Shown here: positions 45,301 through 54,349 of the stretch, one piece after another
Layout of the letters: each line of letters opens with the position of its first letter
How positions within the stretch are numbered: the stretch's first letter is position 1
Source of the DNA: Bacteroidota bacterium
GTDB taxonomy: Bacteria > Bacteroidota > Bacteroidia > Chitinophagales > Chitinophagaceae
Direction: 5' to 3'
DNA: 64,000 nt
Assembly: GCA_023417815.1 (NCBI GenBank)
Contig: JAEZEI010000051.1
Location: 62,001-126,000, forward strand
Position numbers and translations under genes: made by a program
Notes under the pieces: generated by a model
The model's database searches: none
Told to the model about the DNA's origin: nothing
Seen by the model: the letters and a program-made list of their open reading frames with translations, nothing else

Positions 45301-45858
45301 TCAGAGTTTTTCCAGGATTTCTTCGTCTAGCGGAGATATTTTGCTTTCATAGATCCCTTTCAATTTTCCATTTTCATCTACCAGGAACTTTGTGAAATTC
45401 CATTTAATTTCTCCATCCATCTCTCCATTCAGATCCTTGCGGGTCAGCCAGGTGAAAAGCGGATCCTGGCTGGAACCTGTTACTGAAACCTTTGCAGCCA
45501 GGGGGAAGGTGACACCATAATTCTTTTCACAGAATGCAAGGATCTCGTTGTTGTTCCCAGGTTCCTGCCCTCCAAAATCATTTGCAGGAAATCCTACAAC
45601 CACCAGGTCATTTTTTTTAAGGCGGTATAATTCTTCCAGTTGTTTGTATTGAGGTGTAAATCCACATTCTGACGCCGTATTTACGATCAGGATCTTCTTT
45701 CCCCTGAATTCTGAAAAGTTGATTGTGCCCCCGGTAATGGATGGTACTTTAAAGTCATAGATGCTTTTCATATCTGTATTTTGAATTTCCGAACCTGCCG
45801 ACGAATTCTTCTGAAGGTTGCAGGAAATAACGCTTAGTAATATTAATACGCGAATCAT
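45301..45858 (-). CDS. Glutathione peroxidase family protein (cysteine type), probable lipoprotein
   Basis: Reduces hydroperoxides, probably with thioredoxin as donor. The 185-residue protein carries the active site NTASECGFTPQYKQLEEL with cysteine C65 in the selenocysteine position, GFPANDFGGQEPG, and KWNFTKFLV with the catalytic tryptophan and asparagine. The N-terminus is a short hydrophobic signal ending in VISC, suggesting lipidation at C13 and a periplasmic location. It lies between the beta-helix gene (8-base gap) and holB (2-base gap). Confidence 0.92.
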   Translation of the reverse strand: MIRVLILLSVISCNLQKNSSAGSEIQNTDMKSIYDFKVPSITGGTINFSEFRGKKILIVNTASECGFTPQYKQLEELYRLKKNDLVVVGFPANDFGGQEPGNNNEILAFCEKNYGVTFPLAAKVSVTGSSQDPLFTWLTRKDLNGEMDGEIKWNFTKFLVDENGKLKGIYESKISPLDEEILEKL

Positions 45859-45866
45859 GCTGCAAT

Positions 45867-47243
45867 TTATTGCATTTCGTAGCAGCCAATATCAGGCTGA
45901 GTTAAATTTCGGGCATTGCCGTCCAGGTCAAAAGGCCATGAGGTTGGCATCCCTGCATCAAGCGCGGGTGAAAAAGGACTCGTATGGAAATCAAAATACC
46001 GGTTCACAGCATCAATGCTGTCGAATTGTGGGTCAATATTTCTTATAGAATTATTGATAACCGCTTCCGGATCAGATGTGGCCTTATAGATGCAATTGTT
46101 CAGGGTGAGATTGAAATTATTTCCCGCCCTGGATGTACTGATTTCATTTTCAACCATTCCACCTTCTCCCCAGAAAATTGAATTTGTAAATGTTGCATTT
46201 AAAGTCTCTACTATTGGAACCCCGTTAATATTTAGGTGATCTGAAACATATACGCTGGACCTGGTATGTTCCATAAAATTGTTGGAATATGAAGCCATGG
46301 TGCAGTGTTCGATTAAATAATTACCACCCTGGAGGATGTTCAGGTTGGAGCCGCAATTTGATATCAAAGTGTTGCTTATAGAAACATTTGCATTTACAGC
46401 AACAATGCCTGCATCATAGCAATTATCGATCACGCACTGCTCAAGTGAAAGTTTGAAGGGCGAAGGGATCTTTCCTGCCACAGCAATGCCCTGGTATGCA
46501 TTTAGAATATTGCAGTATTTTAGGGATGATGTGCCGGAAGTATTGCGGAAAATAAGTCCTGCCCAGGTGCCCGGGAAATTGCGGTAAGGCTCATCCAGCC
46601 GGTTTCCCAAAAAACTGATACGCTGGGTTTCTGTACCGGTTGCATTAAGATTCCCATCAACTATGAACGAGGCGCGGGCATCCAGGTATATCCTGGAACC
46701 AGCCTGGATATTGAGCGTAGATGTAGTATCTATCCGTAACGATCCCAATATTACATAAGGCAGATTATTATTCCAGTTATTGATCCCGGTCAATACAGAA
46801 TCCCTGATAAAGACAGCATTCTGGCCATATGACTCAAGCTGAACCAGCTTTACATTGCCATTATAATTTATTGATATGCTGTCCCGGATCACAAAGGGAA
46901 GAGTGGAAATGGATGGGTCAATGGTCACTTTTACAAAAACATGTATGCTGTCCCGCGCTGCAATTTCCACCTGGCTTGCTTCGCTCAAAGGCATTCCATT
47001 TATATTTATGGTGAATGAGGAGGCTGAACCTCCCTCAAGTTTTATTGAAGACAGGATGAGCCGCTCTTCGTTGGGATTATAGATCCTGAAACTTTGTGTG
47101 ACTGAACCTAATGACGTAAAAACCGTATCGAATTTTATGGTATCGGATGAAGTGAAAAGGGCGGCAGACGAAGAAGTATTCACCCGGTCCTTTTTACAGG
47201 AAAACAGAACCAATAGTGCTCCTATGATAATGAAAGGCCGCAT
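45867..47243 (-). CDS. Right-handed beta-helix lipoprotein with choice-of-anchor Q end
   Basis: A 458-residue surface or periplasmic lipoprotein with lipobox LVLFSC, then KKDRVN. The mature part holds an Ig-like region (about 30-130), a parallel beta-helix (about 150-380) with repeated short asparagine-rich turns, and the C-terminal SPALDAGMPTSWPFDLDGNAR...DIGCYE pattern of the choice-of-anchor Q family. Such proteins bind or process polysaccharides or act as adhesins. No catalytic residues could be named. Confidence 0.8.
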   Translation of the reverse strand: MRPFIIIGALLVLFSCKKDRVNTSSSAALFTSSDTIKFDTVFTSLGSVTQSFRIYNPNEERLILSSIKLEGGSASSFTININGMPLSEASQVEIAARDSIHVFVKVTIDPSISTLPFVIRDSISINYNGNVKLVQLESYGQNAVFIRDSVLTGINNWNNNLPYVILGSLRIDTTSTLNIQAGSRIYLDARASFIVDGNLNATGTETQRISFLGNRLDEPYRNFPGTWAGLIFRNTSGTSSLKYCNILNAYQGIAVAGKIPSPFKLSLEQCVIDNCYDAGIVAVNANVSISNTLISNCGSNLNILQGGNYLIEHCTMASYSNNFMEHTRSSVYVSDHLNINGVPIVETLNATFTNSIFWGEGGMVENEISTSRAGNNFNLTLNNCIYKATSDPEAVINNSIRNIDPQFDSIDAVNRYFDFHTSPFSPALDAGMPTSWPFDLDGNARNLTQPDIGCYEMQ

Positions 47244-47257
47244 TAAACAAAGCTAAG

Positions 47258-47938
47258 TTATTTACTTGCATATGCTGCAGTGGCTATCAGCAGCGATGAA
47301 ACTTCATTGGCCAGTTCCTTTCCGCATGCTTCCAGGGTTGCACCGGTGGTGATCACATCATCAATAAGAATAACTTTTTCCGAGGAAATACTTTTCTTGT
47401 CTTTCAGGGAAAATATACCATCTACGTTTTTCCATCTCTCGGTGCGATGTTTTTTTGTCTGGCTATCTGAGAATTTGTTTCTCACCACAGCGTTCTTGTT
47501 CACCTTTTGTCTGGTAACTGATGAAATTCCTTCACAGATAACCAGGGCCTGGTTATATCCTCTTTTATGTTCCTTTTTTGGATGAAGCGGCAGTGGAATT
47601 AACTGCCCGGCCTCTAGAAATGCTGGAGATTCCAATATGCTTTTTCCTATACATCTTCCCAGGAATAGTCCCGCTTCCCTGTTGTTCCGGTATTTAAGCT
47701 GGTGCAATACAGACTGGATCACTTTATTTTTTTCAAAATAGAATTCAGAAAAGGCGGCTTTGATGTCGAGTCTACCTGAGAATATTCGTTCGATGATGTT
47801 GTTCCTGAGAGAGGCAAAATATGTATGCGGTAAGGAAGCGGTACATCTTGTACATAAAATGTCGGTAAATGCATGTTCGCTGCAAGTGAGGCAAATGGGA
47901 GGATAAAATAGGTCTGCCAGGCTTTTAAGAAAAAACAT
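47258..47938 (-). CDS. comF: ComF family protein
   Basis: A 226-residue phosphoribosyltransferase-fold protein required for transformation in several bacteria. The N-terminus has CLTCSEHAFTDILCTRC, a zinc ribbon with cysteines in the usual order. The C-terminus has the PRPP-binding VILIDDVITTGATLEAC. It lies between radA (41-base gap) and the lipoprotein gene. ComF, RadA and ComEC in one window fit a competence-capable cell but do not prove it. Confidence 0.9.
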   Translation of the reverse strand: MFFLKSLADLFYPPICLTCSEHAFTDILCTRCTASLPHTYFASLRNNIIERIFSGRLDIKAAFSEFYFEKNKVIQSVLHQLKYRNNREAGLFLGRCIGKSILESPAFLEAGQLIPLPLHPKKEHKRGYNQALVICEGISSVTRQKVNKNAVVRNKFSDSQTKKHRTERWKNVDGIFSLKDKKSISSEKVILIDDVITTGATLEACGKELANEVSSLLIATAAYASK

Positions 47939-47979
47939 CCTGCAAGACTATTCTAAATTGAAAATCCCAAAAAGGTACT

Positions 47980-49338
47980 TTATGGGTTAAACAGCAATTG
48001 ATAGATCTCTTCAACTTTTCCGGCGGTGATGATCTGGATCCCCCTCTTGCTGTTGATCCTTGAATTGTGTTTGCTTATCACGATCTTGTCAAATCCAAGT
48101 TTTTCAGCTTCAGCAATTCTTTGTTCCACCCTGTTAACTGCCCTGATCTCTCCACTTAACCCAACTTCCCCTGCAAAACATGTGTGACGGGGAAGCGGCA
48201 CGTCCTCATAACTGCTGAGCAAGGCGCAAACAATTGCCAGGTCAATGGAAGGGTCTTCAACCTTTAAGCCCCCGGCTATGTTAATGAATACATCCTTCAC
48301 CCCGAAATGAAAGCCGCCTCGTTTCTCTAGAACAGCAAGCAGTAATTGCAATCTTCGCAGGTCGAATCCACTAACTGTTCTCTGTGGAGTACCATAAACG
48401 CTTTGCGTAACGAGGGCCTGGGTTTCGATCAGGAGTGGTCTTATGCCTTCCATCGAGGCGGCAATTGCAATTCCGCTAAGCTGTTCTTCTTTATTGCTGA
48501 TAAGTATTTCGCTGGGATTGCTGACCACCCTCATTCCTTCAGATGTCATTTCATATATACCAAGTTCGGATGTAGATCCAAACCTGTTTTTCAGGGTCCG
48601 GAGAATTCTGTATGTATAATGCCTGTCGCCCTCAAATTGAAGCACGGTATCCACCATGTGCTCCAGTATCTTGGGTCCGGCAATGTTTCCATCCTTTGTA
48701 ATATGACCGATAATAAAAACCGGCGTGTTGGATTCCTTTGCAAACCTTTGGAATTCGGCCGCGCATTCCCTGATCTGGCTAACGCTGCCGGCTGAAGATT
48801 CCACGAAAGGAGATTGTAAAGTTTGTATACTATCTACTATAACCAGGTGTGGTTTTACTTTTTTGATCTCCTGAAATATTGCCTGGGTATTTGTTTCTGT
48901 TAACAGGAAGAAGGAGTCATTCATGATCTTCATCCTGTTCGCACGCATTTTTATCTGCTGCGCACTTTCTTCCCCGCTTATGTATAGTGAGGTGATATCT
49001 TTTAAACCTAAAGCAGCTTGCAGAAAAAGGGTACTTTTTCCAATTCCCGGTTCACCGGCAACCAAAACAAGACTTCCTGAAACAATTCCACCGCCCAATG
49101 TTCTGTTCAACTCAGGATCATTCGTTAGTATTCTTTTTTCTTCTGCACTTTCTATCTCACCCAGCGAAACCGATCTTGATCTATCTCCGTCATTCCAGAT
49201 TTGTTTTTTGTCTACGCTTTTGGTTATCACTTCCTCAACGAATGTATTCCATTGGTTACACGATGGACATTTTCCCACCCACTTTGCGCTTTCATGTCCA
49301 CACGATTGGCAAAAGAAAGCGGTTTTTATTTTACTCAT
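47980..49338 (-). CDS. radA: DNA repair protein RadA
   Basis: Branch-migration helicase in recombination and, in some species, transformation. The 452-residue protein has the zinc finger C10/C13/C24/C27 (CQSCGHESAKWVGKCPSC), Walker A GEPGIGKST (95-103), Walker B ILVI-type HLVIVDSIQTL, the RadA motif LKNRFGST and the Lon-like C-terminal domain from about residue 285. All landmark motifs are intact. Confidence 0.97.
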   Translation of the reverse strand: MSKIKTAFFCQSCGHESAKWVGKCPSCNQWNTFVEEVITKSVDKKQIWNDGDRSRSVSLGEIESAEEKRILTNDPELNRTLGGGIVSGSLVLVAGEPGIGKSTLFLQAALGLKDITSLYISGEESAQQIKMRANRMKIMNDSFFLLTETNTQAIFQEIKKVKPHLVIVDSIQTLQSPFVESSAGSVSQIRECAAEFQRFAKESNTPVFIIGHITKDGNIAGPKILEHMVDTVLQFEGDRHYTYRILRTLKNRFGSTSELGIYEMTSEGMRVVSNPSEILISNKEEQLSGIAIAASMEGIRPLLIETQALVTQSVYGTPQRTVSGFDLRRLQLLLAVLEKRGGFHFGVKDVFINIAGGLKVEDPSIDLAIVCALLSSYEDVPLPRHTCFAGEVGLSGEIRAVNRVEQRIAEAEKLGFDKIVISKHNSRINSKRGIQIITAGKVEEIYQLLFNP

Positions 49339-49422
49339 GAAACTAAATGATCTAAAAAAGAGAAGTAAAGATTCAAAAAAGCGAAGAGGAAAAAAATTGT
49401 TTTAAGGGTAAACTAAAAAGTA

Positions 49423-49450
49423 AAAGGGTCAACATTTCTGCTGACCCTTT
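49423..49450 (-). terminator. Orphan terminator-like hairpin
   Basis: AAAGGGTCA and TGACCCTTT make a 9-bp stem with a 10-base loop. On the minus strand it is followed by TTACTTTTTAG, so it looks like a leftward terminator, yet no gene ends before it: the region upstream on that strand is intergenic. It may close a small RNA, act in the radA leader, or be a remnant. Confidence 0.45.
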
Positions 49451-49669
49451 GTACTTACTAACCCATTAAATTCTATTGCTAAATTACAAATTGAGCCCAC
49501 ATAAAAAAATATATTTTTCGCCTTGTGAATAAAAATATTTCATGGCAGCGATGCTGAAAAATACACTAAAGGTAATTATATTAAATTGAAAATCAATAAC
49601 ATATATCCATTCAATTTATCAAATAGTCTTTTCCCGCCCATACAAATTAAGAATAGCTGAATATATTTA

Positions 49670-49701
49670 TTTGGTTTATAAAATAAACTATTTTACGTTT
49701 G
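49670..49701 (+). promoter_or_regulatory. Full Bacteroidota promoter for the TonB receptor operon
   Basis: TTTG (49670-49673), 20 bases, TACGTTTG (49694-49701). This fits both the -33 TTTG and -7 TAnnTTTG elements at standard spacing. The start codon at 49718 follows 16 bases later. Confidence 0.75.
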
Positions 49702-49717
49702 AGATAAATTTACCAGA

Positions 49718-51973
49718 ATGCGAAATGGGCTCTTACTTTTGTTTTTGGCCTGTGGATTCCCCGGGATCAGCCAGGTGTTTATTACGGGGGAAATCACTGG
49801 TGCTAAAGGTCAATCGTTAGCCGGTGTAAGCATCACCTTGAGGGGGACATATGATGGAGGGACTACTGATTCGGCTGGAAGATATTCAATAGAAACCTTT
49901 GAATCAGGAAGTCACGTATTAGATATTTCTTTCACAGGTTATCGTACAGTGGAGAAGGAAATAGAACTTTCAGGCCGCAACCTGGTCCAGGATATACAAT
50001 TGAAAGAAATGATCACCGAACTGAAGGCAGTGGTGATATCAGCGGGTACTTTTGAAGCCGGGGATAAGAAGAAAGGAACCGTTTTGTCAGCACTCGATAT
50101 TGTTACCACCGCAAGTGCCAATGGGGATATAACAGAAGCGATAAAAAGCTTACCTGGGGCACAGCAGGTGGGTGAAAGTGAAGGACTATTCGTTCGGGGA
50201 GGTACGGCCGCTGAAAGCGGGATATATATAGACGGTAATCTTGTAAATAACTTTTTTTACAGCAGTATGCCCGGCCTCGCTTCCAGGGGAAGGTTCAATC
50301 CATTTCTTTTTAAAGGCACCATTTTCAGCTCAGGGGGATATTCTGCACTATACGGGCAGGCCCTTTCCTCGGTCCTTTTGCTGGAATCGAAGGATTTGCC
50401 CGAACGAACCCAGGCGGATATTTCAGTTTCTGTAATTGGGGTCGGGGGTGGAATTCAAAAATTATCGAAGGATAAAAGATCATCCTGGGGCGCGACATAT
50501 AATTATGCTAACCTCTGGCCGGCTTTCAACATTATTCCTCAAAACCAGGAATTCCATGATGTACCTGTATATCACCAGGGCGACCTTAACTACCGGAGGA
50601 GAACAAAGAATGGGTTCTTGAAATATTACGGGTATTTCAACTGGAACAAGCTTGGTTTTAGGGCAGAAGACCTGGACTCAGCTTTGCTGAAGAATGAGTT
50701 CAATCTTGCAAATATTAATTCCTACCATAATTTTTCCTACCGGGGAAATCTTGGAAAAGGTTGGAAGATCAATCCTTCCTTCAGTTTTTCCAGTAACCGG
50801 GATGATATTTTCAACAGGCTTTTAGAATCTGATAATACGAAAGCAGGTTTTTTCTCTCCAGAAGGCTACATGGATAAGAATTTTGACGTGGATTCAAGGG
50901 AAACAAGCATGCAGGCCAGATTTGTCATGGACAAACGATTAAAAGGACTGAATATTCTTAGGTTCGGCGGTGAACAATTTTTCCGGAACAATAAAATTTT
51001 GTTCACTTCATGGGATGGCCAGGAGTTTAACCAGTTGTACGACCAGGACCTTACGGCAATTTTTGCAGAAACGGATATCTATATCACTAACTCGCTAACT
51101 GCAAAAACCGGTTTAAGAAGTGAATATTCATCTGTTTTGCATCAATGGAACCATGCTCCAAGAGTCTCTTTAGCCTATAAGACGGGAGAAAATAGCCAGG
51201 CATCATTTGCATACGGAATTTTTTACCAGGACCCAGGCAAAGGGCTGATACCCGTTGAAGATTTCATAGGGTCATCTAAAGCTACACATTATATTGCTCA
51301 ATACATGAAGATCAGTTCCGGCAGGATATTAAGAGTAGAGGCATACTATAAGGACTACAATAACCTTTATAAGACAGGCACAGGCAACAATGGAAGAAGC
51401 GTTGCAATTTCAAATAATGGCCATGGTTATGCAAAAGGAATTGAATTATTCTGGCGCGATAAGACAAGCATAAAGAACCTGGATTATTGGATCTCATACA
51501 GCTTTCTCGATACAAGACGAGATCATCTGAACTTCCCGGGAATAATGGAGCCATCGTTTGCTGCAAGGCATACGGCTGCAATAGTGGTTAAGAAATTCCA
51601 TTTGCCATGGAAATTGGGTATCAATGGCAGTTATAATATTGCTTCGGGGAGACCTTATTACAACTTAAGGTATAATAGTCTTGAGAATAAATATTCAGTG
51701 GAAGAAAGCGGAAGAACAATCCCTTACCAGAATATCAGTTTAAGTCTGAACTATATCCCAACACTTGGAAAACAGGATGCAAAATCATTTGTGGTCTGGG
51801 TTTTATCTGTTTCCAATGTGCTGAACCAGAAGCAAGTGTTCGGATATAATTTCGGCCCAATAACAAACAGGAGGTCAGAGATCCTTCCTGGTTCAAGAAG
51901 TTTTGTTTTCCTTGGCTGTTTCCTGAGTTTTGGAATTGACCGTACCCAGGATGCAATTAATAATAACCTTTAA
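49718..51973 (+). CDS. TonB-dependent receptor with carboxypeptidase-like N-terminal domain
   Basis: Outer-membrane transporter or receptor of 751 residues. A signal peptide (about 1-18) is followed by a CarboxypepD_reg-like domain (about 21-95) containing VFITGEITGAKGQSLAGVS and GRYSIETFESGSH. A plug domain follows with LPGAQQVGESEGLFVRGGTAAESGIYIDGN, its RGG motif, then a beta-barrel ending in a terminal-strand segment around SFVFLGCFLSFGID. No SusD partner follows, unlike in polysaccharide loci. Instead the gene leads with a 10-base gap into a run of small regulatory and membrane genes. Confidence 0.92.
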   Translation: MRNGLLLLFLACGFPGISQVFITGEITGAKGQSLAGVSITLRGTYDGGTTDSAGRYSIETFESGSHVLDISFTGYRTVEKEIELSGRNLVQDIQLKEMITELKAVVISAGTFEAGDKKKGTVLSALDIVTTASANGDITEAIKSLPGAQQVGESEGLFVRGGTAAESGIYIDGNLVNNFFYSSMPGLASRGRFNPFLFKGTIFSSGGYSALYGQALSSVLLLESKDLPERTQADISVSVIGVGGGIQKLSKDKRSSWGATYNYANLWPAFNIIPQNQEFHDVPVYHQGDLNYRRRTKNGFLKYYGYFNWNKLGFRAEDLDSALLKNEFNLANINSYHNFSYRGNLGKGWKINPSFSFSSNRDDIFNRLLESDNTKAGFFSPEGYMDKNFDVDSRETSMQARFVMDKRLKGLNILRFGGEQFFRNNKILFTSWDGQEFNQLYDQDLTAIFAETDIYITNSLTAKTGLRSEYSSVLHQWNHAPRVSLAYKTGENSQASFAYGIFYQDPGKGLIPVEDFIGSSKATHYIAQYMKISSGRILRVEAYYKDYNNLYKTGTGNNGRSVAISNNGHGYAKGIELFWRDKTSIKNLDYWISYSFLDTRRDHLNFPGIMEPSFAARHTAAIVVKKFHLPWKLGINGSYNIASGRPYYNLRYNSLENKYSVEESGRTIPYQNISLSLNYIPTLGKQDAKSFVVWVLSVSNVLNQKQVFGYNFGPITNRRSEILPGSRSFVFLGCFLSFGIDRTQDAINNNL

Positions 51974-51983
51974 ACCTGATCTG

Positions 51984-52253
51984 ATGCAATCAAACGACGA
52001 CAAACTCTGGATGATCGCACGCAAGCGTGCATCATTTAAAGGACATGCATTTGTTTATTTGGCCATCAATGTATTTATGTGGATCATGTGGTTCGTTAAC
52101 GACAATGAATCATATAATTACGGCATACCCTGGCCTGTGTACACCACCGTTGGTTGGGGTCTTGGATTATTCTTCCATGGACTAAGTGCATATACCGGGG
52201 GATCCTCTCTTGAAGAAAAGGAATTTCAAAAACTAAAAGACAAAAACAAATAA
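51984..52253 (+). CDS. 2TM domain protein
   Basis: An 89-residue membrane protein of the 2TM family (PF13239-like). The cytoplasmic lead DDKLWMIARKRASFKGH is followed by helix one (AFVYLAINVFMWIMWFV), a short loop NDNESYNYG, helix two (WPVYTTVGWGLGLFFHGL) and a charged tail. In Bacteroidota this domain often sits with sensor kinases or LytTR regulators. The TonB gene stop is 10 bases upstream and the next gene begins 1 base later. Confidence 0.85.
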   Translation: MQSNDDKLWMIARKRASFKGHAFVYLAINVFMWIMWFVNDNESYNYGIPWPVYTTVGWGLGLFFHGLSAYTGGSSLEEKEFQKLKDKNK

Positions 52254-52254
52254 T

Positions 52255-52887
52255 ATGAAAAGTTTACTGGTGTCATTCTTCCTTATACTTTCCATCTATT
52301 CTTCTGCGCAGGGAAAATATGAGAATGCGATGCTGGCCGCTCTTAAACAATCAGATTCAACGGTATCACAATCTGAACTGCTCTCGTTAAGCAATCGATT
52401 TGAAAGGATTGCCATGGCAGAAAAGGATAAATGGCTTCCATATTACTATGCTGCTATGATGCATGTCAGATATGTGTTCTCGCTCGAGGATAAAAGCCAG
52501 GCAGATATATTGATAGATAAGGCTGAACAACTTGCAATGAAAGCTGATTCCCTTTCACCGGCCAATTCAGAGATCAGTTGTTTGAAGAGTATGATCGCAT
52601 CATGCCGATTAGTGGTTGACCCGATGAACAGGTATATGACTTTTGGCACGGTGAGTTCCCGTGAATTAGATAATGCTATTTCGCAGGATCCCTTCAATCC
52701 ACGTCCCCATTTACTTAGAGGACAGGGAATACGATTCACGCCTGAACAATTTGGCGGTGGATGTGCAAATGCAATTTCACATCTTGAAACCGCATATTCG
52801 AAATTCAACGAGTTTAAGCCCCAGAGTGAGTTGCATCCTTCCTGGGGGTTAAATATCACCCGGGACCTGATAAAAGACTGTAAATAA
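52255..52887 (+). CDS. Exported protein with TPR-like helical repeats, unknown
   Basis: A 210-residue protein with a signal peptide (1-18, ending in SSAQG). The mature region is largely helical and has tetratricopeptide-like spacing: WLPYYYAAMMHVRYVF, ADILIDKAEQLAMKADSLSPANSE, then DNAISQDPFNPRPHLLRGQG. No named domain is certain. It starts one base after the 2TM gene. A role as a periplasmic adaptor is possible. Confidence 0.7.
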   Translation: MKSLLVSFFLILSIYSSAQGKYENAMLAALKQSDSTVSQSELLSLSNRFERIAMAEKDKWLPYYYAAMMHVRYVFSLEDKSQADILIDKAEQLAMKADSLSPANSEISCLKSMIASCRLVVDPMNRYMTFGTVSSRELDNAISQDPFNPRPHLLRGQGIRFTPEQFGGGCANAISHLETAYSKFNEFKPQSELHPSWGLNITRDLIKDCK

Positions 52888-52892
52888 TTATT

Positions 52893-53462
52893 ATGAACCA
52901 GGATATTAATGATGCCCGGACCAGCCTGAATATAATCAGTGAGATGATAGGTAAGGCCAGGGTGAACATTGCCTCGGGGGCAAAATATTTTCTTCTTTGG
53001 GGATGGGCGGCTTTTGCATGTTGTATTGCACAATTTATTCTTCAACGTTACAATATTCAAAATTCCTATATGGTTTGGATGGCTATGCCTTTATGTGCAA
53101 TCATCAGCATTATTATGGCGAGAAACGATGAACGTAAGGCAACGGTACGAACCTTTATTGAAGACAGTATGAGAATGCTATGGACCGGCCTCGGTATCTC
53201 TTTTGCAATTCTTGCAGTCATTTTTATTAAATCTGGTTGGGAATTCAGCATGCCATTCTATATCCTGATATATTCCACCGGCACTTTTATTTCGGGCCGG
53301 CTATTAAGATTTTCCCCCCTGGTAATAGGTGGGATTATAAGTTACGTAATTTGTCTTGCAAGCATCTGGTCTAATATAGAATACCATTCGCTATTGGGGG
53401 CTGTATCACTTTTGGCTTCTTATATAATCCCTGGACACCTGCTAAAAAAAATTAAGGATTGA
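52893..53462 (+). CDS. Multi-pass membrane protein, first of two paralogues
   Basis: A 189-residue inner-membrane protein with about five to six helices. A short helical cytoplasmic start (IISEMIGKAR) precedes LLWGWAAFACCIAQFI and further helices, and the C-terminal half has GRLLRFSPLVIGGII and LASYIIPGHLL. The same motifs recur in the adjacent gene, indicating a tandem duplication. No family name is certain. It sits 5 bases after the exported protein gene and overlaps the next gene by one base. Confidence 0.75.
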   Translation: MNQDINDARTSLNIISEMIGKARVNIASGAKYFLLWGWAAFACCIAQFILQRYNIQNSYMVWMAMPLCAIISIIMARNDERKATVRTFIEDSMRMLWTGLGISFAILAVIFIKSGWEFSMPFYILIYSTGTFISGRLLRFSPLVIGGIISYVICLASIWSNIEYHSLLGAVSLLASYIIPGHLLKKIKD

Positions 53463-54067
53463 TGGAAACAACTCAGGATAATCTCTCTCACAATGATAGC
53501 ATGCTGATCATTCAGAAAATGATCGGCAGCGCCCGTAATTCTTTCACGGATAATGGAACCGGCTGGCTTATTTGGGGCTCAATGATATTTGTTGCATCAA
53601 TTTCCACATTCTTCCTGATAGAATTTGAAATACAACCTACATTTCTTGCCTGGAACATCTTTGGCCTTATTTCCATCATATTGTTGACGGTGCAGGTATT
53701 CAGACCTACTAAAAGAAAAGTGGTAACCTATACAGAGGAAGTGCTATCCTATGTAGAGAAAGCATTTATCATTTGCCTCTTTATCGTGATATTTTCGATG
53801 AATGTTTCGGTAAGTCCTAATGATGGTTTTGGCTTCCTGCTTATGCTATACGGATTTTTAATGTTGGCGCAGGGAGGTGCACTTCGTTTCCGGCCATTGA
53901 TCATAGGCGCTATAATAAACTGGCTTGGCGCATTAGCGATCTTCCTGAACAGGGATTTTCAATATGATATGCTTATAAGCGCAGCTGCAGTTTTTGCAGG
54001 TTATATAATTCCGGGATTGCTTTTAAGAAAGGCGACCCGTGCTAACCGGTTGAATGATGGAATTTAA
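53462..54067 (+). CDS. Multi-pass membrane protein, second paralogue
   Basis: A 201-residue protein sharing landmarks with its neighbour: MIGSAR near the start, LIWGS, GALRFRPLIIGAII and FAGYIIPGLLLRK near the end. ATG 53462 is chosen because it overlaps the previous TGA by one base; a TTG at 53459 is possible. It overlaps the wHTH gene by about 14 bases, implying tight translational coupling. The pair may form a heteromeric membrane complex. Confidence 0.75.
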   Translation: METTQDNLSHNDSMLIIQKMIGSARNSFTDNGTGWLIWGSMIFVASISTFFLIEFEIQPTFLAWNIFGLISIILLTVQVFRPTKRKVVTYTEEVLSYVEKAFIICLFIVIFSMNVSVSPNDGFGFLLMLYGFLMLAQGGALRFRPLIIGAIINWLGALAIFLNRDFQYDMLISAAAVFAGYIIPGLLLRKATRANRLNDGI

Positions 54068-54341
54068 GGACCTGGATCCAATATTACACTCCCAACTTAG
54101 GCTTGCTGTGATAAGCCTGCTTATCGGTGTTAAGGAAGCGGAGTTCACCTTCATACGGGCAAAGACCAATTCCACGGCAGGAAACCTGAGCGTTCAATTG
54201 AATAAGTTGAAGGATGCTGGTTATATAGAGATAACTAAAACTTTTAAGGAAAACTATCCCCAAACTCTTTGCAAGATCACTAAGAAGGGAGTTGATGCCT
54301 TTGAGAATTATGTTGCGGCCTTGCGAACTTATTTGAAATGA
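54054..54341 (+). CDS. Winged-helix transcriptional regulator
   Basis: A 95-residue winged-helix DNA-binding protein of the PF13601/MarR-like kind: LHSQLRLAVISLLI, TFIRAKTNSTAGNLSVQLNKLKDAG (recognition helix) and the wing YIEITKTFKENYPQTLCKITKKG. It has no sensory domain or cysteine cluster. As the last gene of a run of membrane-protein genes it may repress that operon and take its signal by protein contact or ligand binding. ATG 54057 is an alternative start. Confidence 0.88.
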   Translation: MMEFKDLDPILHSQLRLAVISLLIGVKEAEFTFIRAKTNSTAGNLSVQLNKLKDAGYIEITKTFKENYPQTLCKITKKGVDAFENYVAALRTYLK

Positions 54342-54349
54342 TTTTGAGA

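Larger units (their letters stand above)
49339..49717. other. 379-base AT-rich divergent intergenic region
   Basis: Lies between radA (leftward) and the TonB receptor (rightward). It holds one hairpin (49423-49450) and a full Bacteroidota promoter (49670-49701) for the receptor gene. No open frame of plausible coding character is seen, and no tRNA cloverleaf. The remainder is about 75 percent A/T without recognisable repeats. Confidence 0.7.

Noticed and set aside
49718..51973. Polysaccharide utilisation locus headed by a SusC-like receptor
   Set aside because: No SusD-like lipoprotein or glycoside hydrolase follows, and the receptor is shorter than typical SusC proteins.
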